From: Trypanosoma brucei gambiense DAL972
Taxonomy: Eukaryota > Euglenozoa > Kinetoplastea > Trypanosomatida > Trypanosomatidae
NCBI RefSeq assembly: GCF_000210295.1
Contig: NC_026741.1
Location: 1,674,001-1,738,000, forward strand
Length of the DNA: 64,000 nt
Direction of reading: 5' to 3'
Part shown: positions 41,445 through 50,500 of the stretch, piece after piece
Position numbering within the stretch: position 1 is the stretch's first letter
How the letters are laid out: every line of letters starts with the position of its first letter
Notes under the pieces: generated by a model
Database searches by the model: none
What the model was told of the DNA's origin: nothing
What the model saw: only the letters and a program-made list of their open reading frames with translations
Made by a program: the position numbers and the translations under genes

Positions 41445-43268
41445 CTAAGGTGCGAAGGCTGCCGTATCAGTGGAGGCTTTAGAGATCTGCGATTTATCCA
41501 AAGTGATCTTGGGGACAGAGCCCGTGTCCAAAGAACCCTTATTAGAATCCGCTGCGCCATCGGCATCTGGCATCGTCATCATGCGGATGGCCTTTACGGA
41601 GAGTCGCTTGTCAACCGACGCCTCTAGGTAGTACTCATTGAGGCAGTTTACCATCTCCTGCAGTGTGATGGTAGATTCTTCGATGGGAATACCGTATTGC
41701 AGGAAGCGGTCAGTGAGCAACCGCGGCTTCAACGTCTCAAGGTCAGTCGTGAACTCCGCTGAAAGGAACAAGGGGACAGGAATAGTTGTCTTTTCCATAG
41801 CAAGGTCACGCTGCGTTCGTGGAGATATGGCAAGAGTTGTTTGCCGTCGCTTCGGCAGCTCCGCCGCCCGATCGTTGAAGAACTTTGAAATGAGCCGCAC
41901 CATTGCAGGAGGGAGGGCCCACCAGCGCGTTCGGTTCTCGTCACCATCGAGGACCGATTCCTCCATAGTTTCATTGGCATCAAAACTGGCATTGGAAGAA
42001 TGACTGTCAAGGAAGGACAGTTTGGAAATACTGATGAGCCGCGACCCCGCGCGCATCATGGGTGGGACGTAATCCTCACCGTGCTCCTTAAGGAAGCGGA
42101 AACGTCGAGGGAGCGGTTGCGGCTGCGAAATGGTGCGGTATGCCCGGCGAAGACATTGGTATGTAAGTTTTATTTCCTTTCGGGGCTCAGTGGTGCTCTC
42201 CTCCTCTTCGTTGCGGGCGTCAGCATCGATCTGGAGCTTTACCGCCAGAGCAATAATCCCGCGAGCCTCAGCAGGTGTCAACTCAACGCTGCGGATACGC
42301 AGCCGGTGGAAATCGGCGGGCGGAACAATAGGGAGCTTACCAGGGAGCGGAACTTTTTCGTTTTCTTCTTCGGGGTCTTCCAACTCGGCGAATTCTTCCT
42401 CATCCTCCTCATCGTCGTTCTGTTTCTTTCCTTCAGGCTCGCCCTCCGGTGAATCCATGGCATCGAGGAGGTGCTTCCAGTTAAGGATAATATTACGGTA
42501 CTCAACATCCGTTTCAGCCATGCGGCGGGCAATCTCCACGTCCGTTTTGTAGTTGAAGTAGACAAGCTCAAGAAAGGTGTTGACAGAAATTGTACCGTTG
42601 GAGCGCTTCTTTGGCCGCTTCGCCGCTATTCTCTCAATCAACTGCTCCTGAAGGACAGGGAATGGGGCATTAAGCACCAGACTGCGCATTGATACCCATC
42701 CGGAGGCATCACCGTCGAGATAGTTGAAGAGATATTTCATACGGAAGTAGTCATCGGCGTAGTAGTTGGCCACCTCATTCTGGTTCTTATCGCAGAGGTC
42801 GTCGATAATGTTCATGACATTAGTACCAATGTGGGTGTCCTCCACACAAAACCGAACGACATTCTTGTTAGCGCGCAACATTCTAATGATGGGGCTCGCG
42901 CTGCATACCGTCACAAGTGGGTTGTTGCTCACGTCAATGCTTCGAATCGATTGATGGTCCTGCAGGATCTCGGCAAGTTCAGAGACAAATTCATCCGTGA
43001 CGTGGCAGCCACTGAACGAGACACGGCGGAGCGAACGGCTGCAAAGTACAAGCGGCAATACGGCCAAGCAACCCTTCGCACCGAGAACACACTTGGAGCA
43101 GTCAATCACACGGTGCTTATCCCAGTCGCGTGGTGCATCACTGAGTAGGAGCGAGACGTGCCTCTGACGGTTAATTCCCATCTCCTCGCAGATCTGTGCG
43201 TAGCTCGCGCGTGGGGACTTGCGGTCAAACCGTCCCAACATCGCGTCTACCCTCTGCATCGTCGTCAT
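41445..43268 (-). CDS. Leucine-rich repeat protein with EF-hand-like loop
   Basis: The 607-residue product contains leucine-rich repeats of the ribonuclease-inhibitor type at about 50-170 (LRRVSFSGCHVTDEFVSELA, then IRSIDVSNNPL, then VVRFCVEDTHIG). A segment YLDGDASGWVSM (about 190-200) looks like an EF-hand calcium loop, although the usual Glu at the last loop position is absent. A strongly acidic stretch (NDDEEDEEEFAELEDPEEENE, given only in part) sits at about 285-310. The C-terminal half has basic helical parts (RRAYRTISQPQPLPRRFRF) without a recognised fold. Many such kinetoplastid LRR proteins are flagellar or cytoskeletal, but nothing here proves it. The ATG is at 43266-43268. Confidence 0.75.
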   Translation of the reverse strand: MTTMQRVDAMLGRFDRKSPRASYAQICEEMGINRQRHVSLLLSDAPRDWDKHRVIDCSKCVLGAKGCLAVLPLVLCSRSLRRVSFSGCHVTDEFVSELAEILQDHQSIRSIDVSNNPLVTVCSASPIIRMLRANKNVVRFCVEDTHIGTNVMNIIDDLCDKNQNEVANYYADDYFRMKYLFNYLDGDASGWVSMRSLVLNAPFPVLQEQLIERIAAKRPKKRSNGTISVNTFLELVYFNYKTDVEIARRMAETDVEYRNIILNWKHLLDAMDSPEGEPEGKKQNDDEEDEEEFAELEDPEEENEKVPLPGKLPIVPPADFHRLRIRSVELTPAEARGIIALAVKLQIDADARNEEEESTTEPRKEIKLTYQCLRRAYRTISQPQPLPRRFRFLKEHGEDYVPPMMRAGSRLISISKLSFLDSHSSNASFDANETMEESVLDGDENRTRWWALPPAMVRLISKFFNDRAAELPKRRQTTLAISPRTQRDLAMEKTTIPVPLFLSAEFTTDLETLKPRLLTDRFLQYGIPIEESTITLQEMVNCLNEYYLEASVDKRLSVKAIRMMTMPDADGAADSNKGSLDTGSVPKITLDKSQISKASTDTAAFAP

Positions 43269-44021
43269 GGTTGCGGAAGATAATTACTTCTCCAAATAAA
43301 AATCCTTCCTTCTTTTGTCGCCTCTGCTCTTTGTTCGCTCTTTTTTCACGCACTTCTCAGGAAATGCTTTGCCGTATTATCTAGTTTATTTGTGTGATAT
43401 GGCGGTTTTCCTTCTTATGAGTGCTTCTTTGATTCTTGTTAGTTTCACTCGTGTTCACTTGATTCGGTCTGTTCACCTTGGTGCAGTCGATGCTTTAGTA
43501 GTGCAGCGGGTTCCAATTTAAAAAACGTGACGGTGCATACGTGAAATAAAAAAAACAAAGGTAACAAAGAGAATCAGAGTAGTAAGGTAACAGGACGGAA
43601 TCAAAGCAAAACACTCCATGGACGTCAAGGGTCAAAACGCCCGGTAACGCCTACGAACAATATAGCAGATGAAAATACTTGCCATAGAGGGAAGGTTGCG
43701 CTCGTGCCACCGCTTTGATGTTGTCTGTTGCATGGAGGAGCACACACTGAAAAACAGCAGCTCACGGTTAATCCATCGGCCCTTGTGCACGTGTTTGTGC
43801 GGGGAAAGCAAAACGAAGAAAACTGACCGCATGAGAGGAAGACAACGCTGAACCGTCCACAATCCTCATTGCGTTGGGTACACTTTACACGTTATCTTTG
43901 CTTAGACAACATCCGTCACGAGCGGTAAACCACGAAACTCTGCAAGCAGACCGACAAACCGCGGAGAAGCAATCTCTTCTCTTTTTCTTTTTCTCATCCT
44001 CACAGACGCAAAATGTCCCCA
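43269..44021 (-). other. Spacer between unknown gene and LRR gene
   Basis: 753 bases without a supported gene. Short A-runs at 43547-43560 give a weak minus-strand pyrimidine tract. Confidence 0.4.
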
Positions 44022-45554
44022 TCATTGTCCCATAAAGAGAGACATCATTGTGTCGACAGTTCCATCTACCCCGGCCTCACCACCGCATGCCAGCATCAAC
44101 CAACGCCTCATTGCCTCAGGTGCAACGGATACCGTCCCAACATGCCCGGCAGACCCCGTAGGGAAGAAAACATACTCCAACAAATACTGCAAAAGTCGTG
44201 GACCCAAGAAACTGCAGTCCGCACCGCTACTGCGCTGCAACCACATTTCCCAGTCCCCTCTCCACCCCGCAGTAATTCCATCCAGCGGCGCCACTTCCTC
44301 TTCCTCGTTACAGGCAACAGCGGAAGCAGTAGCACAGGATCCGCCACCATATCCACCATCACTCTCCGTATAGTTACCAACCTCACCACCGCCACCCAAC
44401 CCAGCTGTGCCGGGTGCAGCCAGTCGCAGTTCATTCTGCTCGTCTCGCAGAATCGCAGCGCCTACAGTGTACGCGATACAATAAAACAAAGATTCCATTG
44501 GTGGAAGCACGAGTAACTCCACGGGCACCCCGTGAGTAAGCGATGCTGCAGCAGAAGATGGGAGAGACACCAGACTTGCTACGGTGGCAGCGGCATCGGA
44601 AACACCATCGAAAAGGGCGCTGTCTTCACCAGCGCTGAGTGCCTTCACAGCATGCGTGTACGCCGCGGCCTTAGCGGCAATCTCAATGCATACGCGAAGC
44701 CGTTTCTCCTCCACAGCTTTTTCCTTTGCCTCCTCCTCCTCCTCGTCTGTACATTTACTTGTGCCGTTGCCCACAGCTGCTGCTTGCTCATCTTCAGTGC
44801 GCTGAATTAGCTCGTCGACCGCAGTGGCGGCGGCCTGAAGCATCAATAACGCTATTTTACTTTCCTTGACCACATCTTCACTGTTACTCCCGAAACCGTC
44901 CACATCGCTGCCTTCCTCACCGCCACGGTGACCCTCCTCTAGGCTGTTGTCACCCTTTGCCTTTCGCTTCCCATTGCCGCTGCTGCCGCCGCAACTACCA
45001 CCCGGCGCTGAAGGCATTTTTTTCACGCGACAATAATCCACAATACTGCAGATACACGGGACATATATCCACCCCGGGAGCTCGTTACCGTCACCGCCGG
45101 ATCGCGGACCGCTCGGATGCAATAACCGTTCCATTGCCATGTCATCCTGTGGCCCCGAACTCACAACATTTCGCCACGCCTCGATGTTAAGTGATGGTTG
45201 CTGCCATCGAGACAACGAATGCTCCACCTGCGCTGCCTCATTGATGGTGGAAAGAACCGCATCCGTGTTGGACCGGCCGCACAAGTTGTTAACGTCACCG
45301 GTTGCCAACAGGGACGCGGCGTGTCGAAGCGTTTGGAGCAGTTTGTTGCGTCCCTGTTGAATGGCGCGACAACGACGCAGAATATCGGCTCGCGCAAGTT
45401 GAGTAAGCTCATCTGCACGTGTGAGCACTTGACGGGAGCGGATGCGTTCGCCAATGACGGCGACCCGCTGATAGAGTTCTGATTGCGTTTTGTTGGCGCG
45501 GTGCAGCACGGCATCTAACTCTTGGAGAATAAGCTCCGCCGGGGCGGCAGCCAT
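44022..45554 (-). CDS. Unrecognised 510-residue protein
   Basis: The start is the ATG at 45552-45554. The frame extends 20 codons further only from a TTG, and an acceptor-like pyrimidine stretch with AG lies between, supporting the shorter form. I do not recognise the protein. The N-terminal 130 residues look helical, possibly coiled coil (AELILQELDAVLHRA, then ARADILRRCRAIQQGRNKLL). A Lys/Gly/Asp/Glu-rich linker (about 185-235) and an acidic helix (TDEEEEEAKEKAVEEKRLR) follow. The middle has a structured Ala/Val-rich region (KAAAYTHAVKALSAGED). A Gly-rich loop leads to an aromatic C-terminal part (WRGDWEMWL, LQYLLEYVFFP). No membrane span or catalytic motif is seen. Probably kinetoplastid-specific. 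Confidence 0.75.
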   Translation of the reverse strand: MAAAPAELILQELDAVLHRANKTQSELYQRVAVIGERIRSRQVLTRADELTQLARADILRRCRAIQQGRNKLLQTLRHAASLLATGDVNNLCGRSNTDAVLSTINEAAQVEHSLSRWQQPSLNIEAWRNVVSSGPQDDMAMERLLHPSGPRSGGDGNELPGWIYVPCICSIVDYCRVKKMPSAPGGSCGGSSGNGKRKAKGDNSLEEGHRGGEEGSDVDGFGSNSEDVVKESKIALLMLQAAATAVDELIQRTEDEQAAAVGNGTSKCTDEEEEEAKEKAVEEKRLRVCIEIAAKAAAYTHAVKALSAGEDSALFDGVSDAAATVASLVSLPSSAAASLTHGVPVELLVLPPMESLFYCIAYTVGAAILRDEQNELRLAAPGTAGLGGGGEVGNYTESDGGYGGGSCATASAVACNEEEEVAPLDGITAGWRGDWEMWLQRSSGADCSFLGPRLLQYLLEYVFFPTGSAGHVGTVSVAPEAMRRWLMLACGGEAGVDGTVDTMMSLFMGQ

Positions 45555-46017
45555 TCCACGCGTGGAGCACACTAATTGCCTTACACAATCTACTAGTAAG
45601 GAAGGCAGGCCCAAAAGGCAAGATGAAGAGAGTACATAGAGAAAGAATGCAACAAGGGAGGGGGTGGAATAAAGAAAAAAAAACTTTCAGGAGAGTCTTC
45701 AGCGTACCAACCCAACATTGAGTTAACGAGCGTTCACACACAACGGAGTCTGGAGGAACGAGCGTCGCACAGAATAAGGGTGACGCAATAGAAAAGAAGC
45801 TCATCATGTGCCAACGAACATAAACCAGGTCAATGGCCCCAGCATGTTGCAAGTGATACAGGTAGAGAGACCAACTAGCAGGTCGGTTGCTGATACCAAT
45901 CGTACGTGGGGCGGTCGATAAACCCCCGTGCAACACAGGGGTTCAGTGTGGTGAAGTGATGGGTAAACGCAAATAACTGCGCTCCAGCACAACGTACTGG
46001 GGTCTCCCATGTGTAAA
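45555..46017 (-). other. Spacer between AP-3 sigma and unknown gene
   Basis: 463 bases. An A-run at 45673-45683 is the minus-strand pyrimidine tract closest to the downstream gene. No gene is seen. Confidence 0.45.
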
Positions 46018-46512
46018 TTAGTAATGATAGCCACTAGATGATGATCCCATGCCTGTTTTGGTGTTCCCAAGCCGCTGCATATCACACACAGCCCGCAGCA
46101 CCTCTTCCCTCGAAGTTTCCAATACCATTCCGCCCATCACCATTTCCATCAGAAGTAACTGCACCTTGTCAGAATGAAATATGAGATCAAGCTCGCACAC
46201 ATTTTCAAAGGTACGATCAAGTACTTCCACGAAAACCTGAATGAGGTCTAATATCGCCAACTGAGACTCGCTACTATCAACAACAAATACAAAACAGAGC
46301 GTAGCATAGTGTCGGTACACAACGCGAGTATCGGGTGTTGGCCACTCGCGGAAGTTGTCGACAAAGTTGCACAAGTCGGCACCACGACGGGAAATCAGGG
46401 AATGAACACGCTGCACCAGTTCCTGCTGCACACTAAGTGGAATCTCCTTCTCATACACATTCAGGAGCCGGATCTTCCCGACCATATTAATGATTATAAC
46501 AGCCTTAATCAT
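46018..46512 (-). CDS. AP-3 adaptor complex sigma subunit
   Basis: The 164-residue product is the small (sigma) subunit of the AP-3 adaptor, which sorts membrane cargo from endosomes to lysosome-related compartments such as acidocalcisomes in trypanosomes. The N-terminus MIKAVIIINMVGKIRL matches the start of adaptor sigma chains, which decides the start at 46510-46512 over an upstream ATG 20 codons earlier. The AP-3-specific core FENVCELDLIFHSDKVQLLL followed by EMVMGGMVLET separates it from sigma chains of AP-1, AP-2 and AP-4. The longin fold covers about 1-145. A short Gly/Ser tail follows. Length is normal for the family. Confidence 0.92.
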   Translation of the reverse strand: MIKAVIIINMVGKIRLLNVYEKEIPLSVQQELVQRVHSLISRRGADLCNFVDNFREWPTPDTRVVYRHYATLCFVFVVDSSESQLAILDLIQVFVEVLDRTFENVCELDLIFHSDKVQLLLMEMVMGGMVLETSREEVLRAVCDMQRLGNTKTGMGSSSSGYHY

Positions 46513-46957
46513 TGTTGAAATATGTATTCCCCCTCCTTTTCCTCCTCCCTCGATGCAAGTTGATGGCGACACAACCTTGCACTGTCACTAATTTTGGGGA
46601 TTTGAAGTGTCCCTTGCTACGGGGGCACAACAAACACAAGACGACGTACACCTAAATTATTGTACGCCATGAATGAAACGACAAGAATTAAGCAAGCGCG
46701 CAAAAATGAAAGAAAAGTAGTAGACTCACCCAAAAGCGAACGCATAAAACAACACGTACGCACATAAATTTGTTCATGTTTAGTCGTTGGTGGACACACG
46801 CAATGATGTGGAGAGAAGAAACACCATTCAGAGTGCTACACACACACACACAACGCGCTGAAACACATGCACGCCCCGCACAGAGAAAACCAGGAAGGAA
46901 CCGTATTTGGACTGGAAAAAAAAGGGATAAAGAGGCAGTGTCTCACGTTGCGCGAGG

Positions 46958-47140
46958 TCACTCAGTGGCAAGGCAGTTGGCACAAATGTCCTCCACCTCG
47001 TAACTCTCACAGTAAAAAACAAACATAATGGACGCAAACAAACACATAAAAATTATGGCTGAGCGAGAGTAAGTAACAAGTTTCATAGAAAAATACAAGA
47101 ACTCAACGAGTGTTAGTGAGTTTGTGGAGAAATCAAACAT
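46958..47140 (-). CDS. Possible small single-span membrane peptide
   Basis: A 60-codon frame starts at the ATG at 47138-47140. The open frame continues about 45 codons upstream in non-repetitive, protein-like sequence (with a hydrophobic block CLIGWVSLGAFVVAV) but has no ATG there. The C-terminal part has one likely membrane span (AIIFMCLFASIMFVFYC) and a Cys-containing tail (DICANCLATE). No clear pyrimidine tract precedes it. It may be a remnant of a longer gene or chance. Confidence 0.2.
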   Translation of the reverse strand: MFDFSTNSLTLVEFLYFSMKLVTYSRSAIIFMCLFASIMFVFYCESYEVEDICANCLATE

Positions 47141-47346
47141 GAATCCAGGTACTGGCCTGCATTCCTGGACGGCAACAACAAAAGCCCCAAGAGAAACCCA
47201 TCCAATAAGACATCCACCAGAACCTGCGCCAGTGCAGCGGTGCGTAAGGGCAATCACGTAATGGTGTTTTATTTTATTAAAACATCTTCAGAATTCAGCG
47301 GTAACGAGTTATTACGTTCTTCTGCCTTGCACACCCACAATTCAAA

Positions 47347-47447
<101 letters not shown>

Positions 47448-47537
47448 CGTTGAGTTACAACCGCAACGATTCTGCACACCCGCCTGCTAAAAAAAGTGAC
47501 TTCTGATCTTGGAAGGATAAGGCTATGAACTGGCATC

Positions 47538-50500
47538 TCACTGCGAATCAACTGTGAAGACTTCTGGGGGAGTATCACGTCTCGGCTTTTGAAGAACCGG
47601 ATCAGGTGAAGCCCATGGCACTACACCTGCCGGAGGCCCTAATGCGTTAAGCTTTAGGGATTCATCGCACATCTGCATTAAGTAGTCCACACTCATAATA
47701 TCTACTTTGGGCTGCTGCTCTTCCGGGTGCGGTAGACACGCGTTCCCGCCCCGCGAGGCACACTCGAACGCGGTTGCTGATGGAGATTGTCTGTTTGATT
47801 GCCCTGGAAGTGGAAGCGGGGTTGCCATTTGCGTATAACTTGATAAAAGTTCTGGAGATTCGGCCAATGGGGTGCGGCGAATCGGCAACTCACACTCATT
47901 TAGCGTGTTACCCTCCAGCGTGGGGTTATTCAACAGCTGCTGGCTCGGCTGTGGCTCCGCATTTGTAGGTGCTGCTGCCATCATCTTGAACATCGTTTTC
48001 TTTGGTGCTGACGGCCTTCCCATCGGCACTTGAGGCGCTGATCCAGTGGGCAATGATCCCTCTCTGACGGGGTCTCCGCCTGGCGACCCCTGCTGGTATG
48101 GAGTCGTCACAGACGTCTTCTGCGGGGTGACATCTGAATCTGATGGCGTGACTGAACCCTGAAGCAGTGGGGGCTTGTTGCCTTTCCATGGGGTATGCTC
48201 TCCCGTATTTTCTTCACTTTCGTCAACAGTTCGACCCGCACTCGGCGATCCACGTGAGAGGCGGTGCCGGTCCGCTATCACAGTAGTCGTCTGTAACAAC
48301 ATGTCCTCCTCCAACCCTGTCAACAAGCCGACATCTCCAATGTGCTCATTACGGAACTTCCTGTACAGTCGCAATATATCGACACCAAACTTTTTCACTT
48401 TGTTCTTACCAAAGCCTTCCAAATCGCTGAACTGGCTCACAGAACCCCACCCTTGCTCGGTGAGCGTGGCTGCCAACGTTTCCATAGTCTTCCTACTCAT
48501 CACGTGGTACTTCCGACCTCCATCAGAGTTCTCAGCCAGCTTTCGCAAAAGCGCTTCCAGCTCCAAAAGAAAGGAAGCCTTAATGTTCTCCAACTGTGCG
48601 TCAGCAAGTGTGAACGATTTAGATCCCAACGCATTCGCACTTTTGCTTTTACTTGTACGCCTTTTCCCCTTGTCGCGAAGGGGGCCTGTGGCAGCGCCCG
48701 TCACTCGAGATGGGAGTGCCGGTGGCGACTCAGTCGATCGATCACTGGAGTTGTTATTGGCTCGACTGCGTTTCCTTCCCAGTTGTTGTATCACTTCCAC
48801 ACAAGAAGGCGACGCCTGTGATGAGGAAGAATTCGCTTCGGAAAGGCTTGAAGCATCGCCATCGGTGACGTCATCAATAACAACGGTGTTGTTACTAGAC
48901 CTGCCAGTCAAAGAAGTGGAAGCTAAACCCTCACAGTCGCCCAGAATAAGCTCATTATCACGGACCCCTTTCCGCTTAGATGAAGTTCTAGCAACAGCAT
49001 GTCTGCTGGATCGTAGTTGTGGTCTTCTGGCCCGGTCATCCGCTACATCATCATCATCCTCATCATCTTCAAACTGCTCCCCACTACCCCGTCTAGTTGA
49101 AGCGGACTTTCGGTTGCGCCCTGCGTCCTTTTTATTCGACTTACCCTTGCGTTCACCAACGGCCACCGCATCGGAAGCCATCGTCGACTCACGTTCCCTA
49201 TCAGCTCGCACGCGTTTCTCACCCCGTACGACAAGTTGAATCTTCCGTTGTCCCGTCTTCATACTGTTCAAAATTTTGATGCCCTCTGAATCCCCTGGGT
49301 CAAGGTATGCGCATACTCCGAACTCTGTCAGCCGCTCGAATCGCGCCTTAAACACTCCTAGAGTAATACCCTCATTCAATACACGTCCCAGTAACACCTT
49401 GGAGTGACGTGAACCTTTACGATACTCTGGCGGGGCACCCTTCTGTCGTAGGCGTCTCTCCACAATGTTCCCGACGTCCGACGTGCCGCGGTATACTGCA
49501 ATTAGCTGTTTTTGAGTTAGAGAGCCAATGTATATGGTAATGTTGAAGAAGTCTATAAGAATACTCGTGACGTCGATCATCTCAGGTTCCCATCCCTCCT
49601 CTTTCCTGCTTGCGCAGTTATCACAAATCTCCACATCCCCAGGTGCTGTTAGGCAAAAGTGATCGCTGACATGCTCACCAAAGTAACTCAACTGTTGCAT
49701 TCTCCGGCAGTGTACATCATTCAAGGTGTAACCCACCATATGGCACAACGAAAGCATAGAAGTTTGAGAATCTTTTGAACCGCATATCATCTGTTCATGG
49801 CGTTGCCTGTCACCCGCTGCAAAGAGTAAGAAGCACTTTGATGAAAGTCCATCGCGGCCCGCCCGTCCACTCTCTTGATAGTACCCCTCAATGGACTTGG
49901 GCATAGCCGCATGGATGACAAAACGCACATCGGGCTTGTTGATCCCCATACCAAACGCAACCGTCGCGCAGAGAACCTGCAGCTCGTCCCTTGTCCACTG
50001 CTCCTGCTTTTCATTCTTCTCAGATGCGTCAGCGTGGTAATAAGATGCGCGGATACCCTCTTTCCGTAGAACTGCTGCCATCTCTTCGCAGTCCTTCTTG
50101 GAAATACAATACACGATGCCACAAGACCGTGGGGGGAAATTTTTCTTAATAATTTCTGCCACGGTAGATCCCGCCTTACTTGTAATTCTCTGCACGGAGT
50201 ACTTAAGGTTATGTCGATTAAATGAACCCTTGAACGAGACGGCATTGTGAAGGCCAAGTGTCTGTATGATGTCCCTCTGCACCGTGTCAGTTGCTGTGGC
50301 GGTGAGTGCGGAAATAGGGACTTGGGGAAAGTGGTGCTTCAGTGCCGCCAACTTACGGTAATCCGGACGGAAGTCGTGACCCCATTGCGAGACGCAGTGC
50401 GCCTCATCCACAACAAATCGGTTCAATAGTCCACGGTTTTCGAGGCTTTTGAGTGACTGCACGAAATGGTCGCTGCGGCCGAAGTATTCTGGTGTTACAT

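Noticed and set aside
44013..44516. 167-codon plus-strand ORF
   Set aside because: Antisense to the 510-residue minus-strand gene and against the direction of the unit. It has no acceptor-like tract or recognisable domain.
48175..49239. 354-codon plus-strand ORF
   Set aside because: It lies wholly antisense to the RecQ gene, which has clear helicase and HRDC motifs. Ser/Arg-rich translation fits a shadow frame of a GC-balanced gene.
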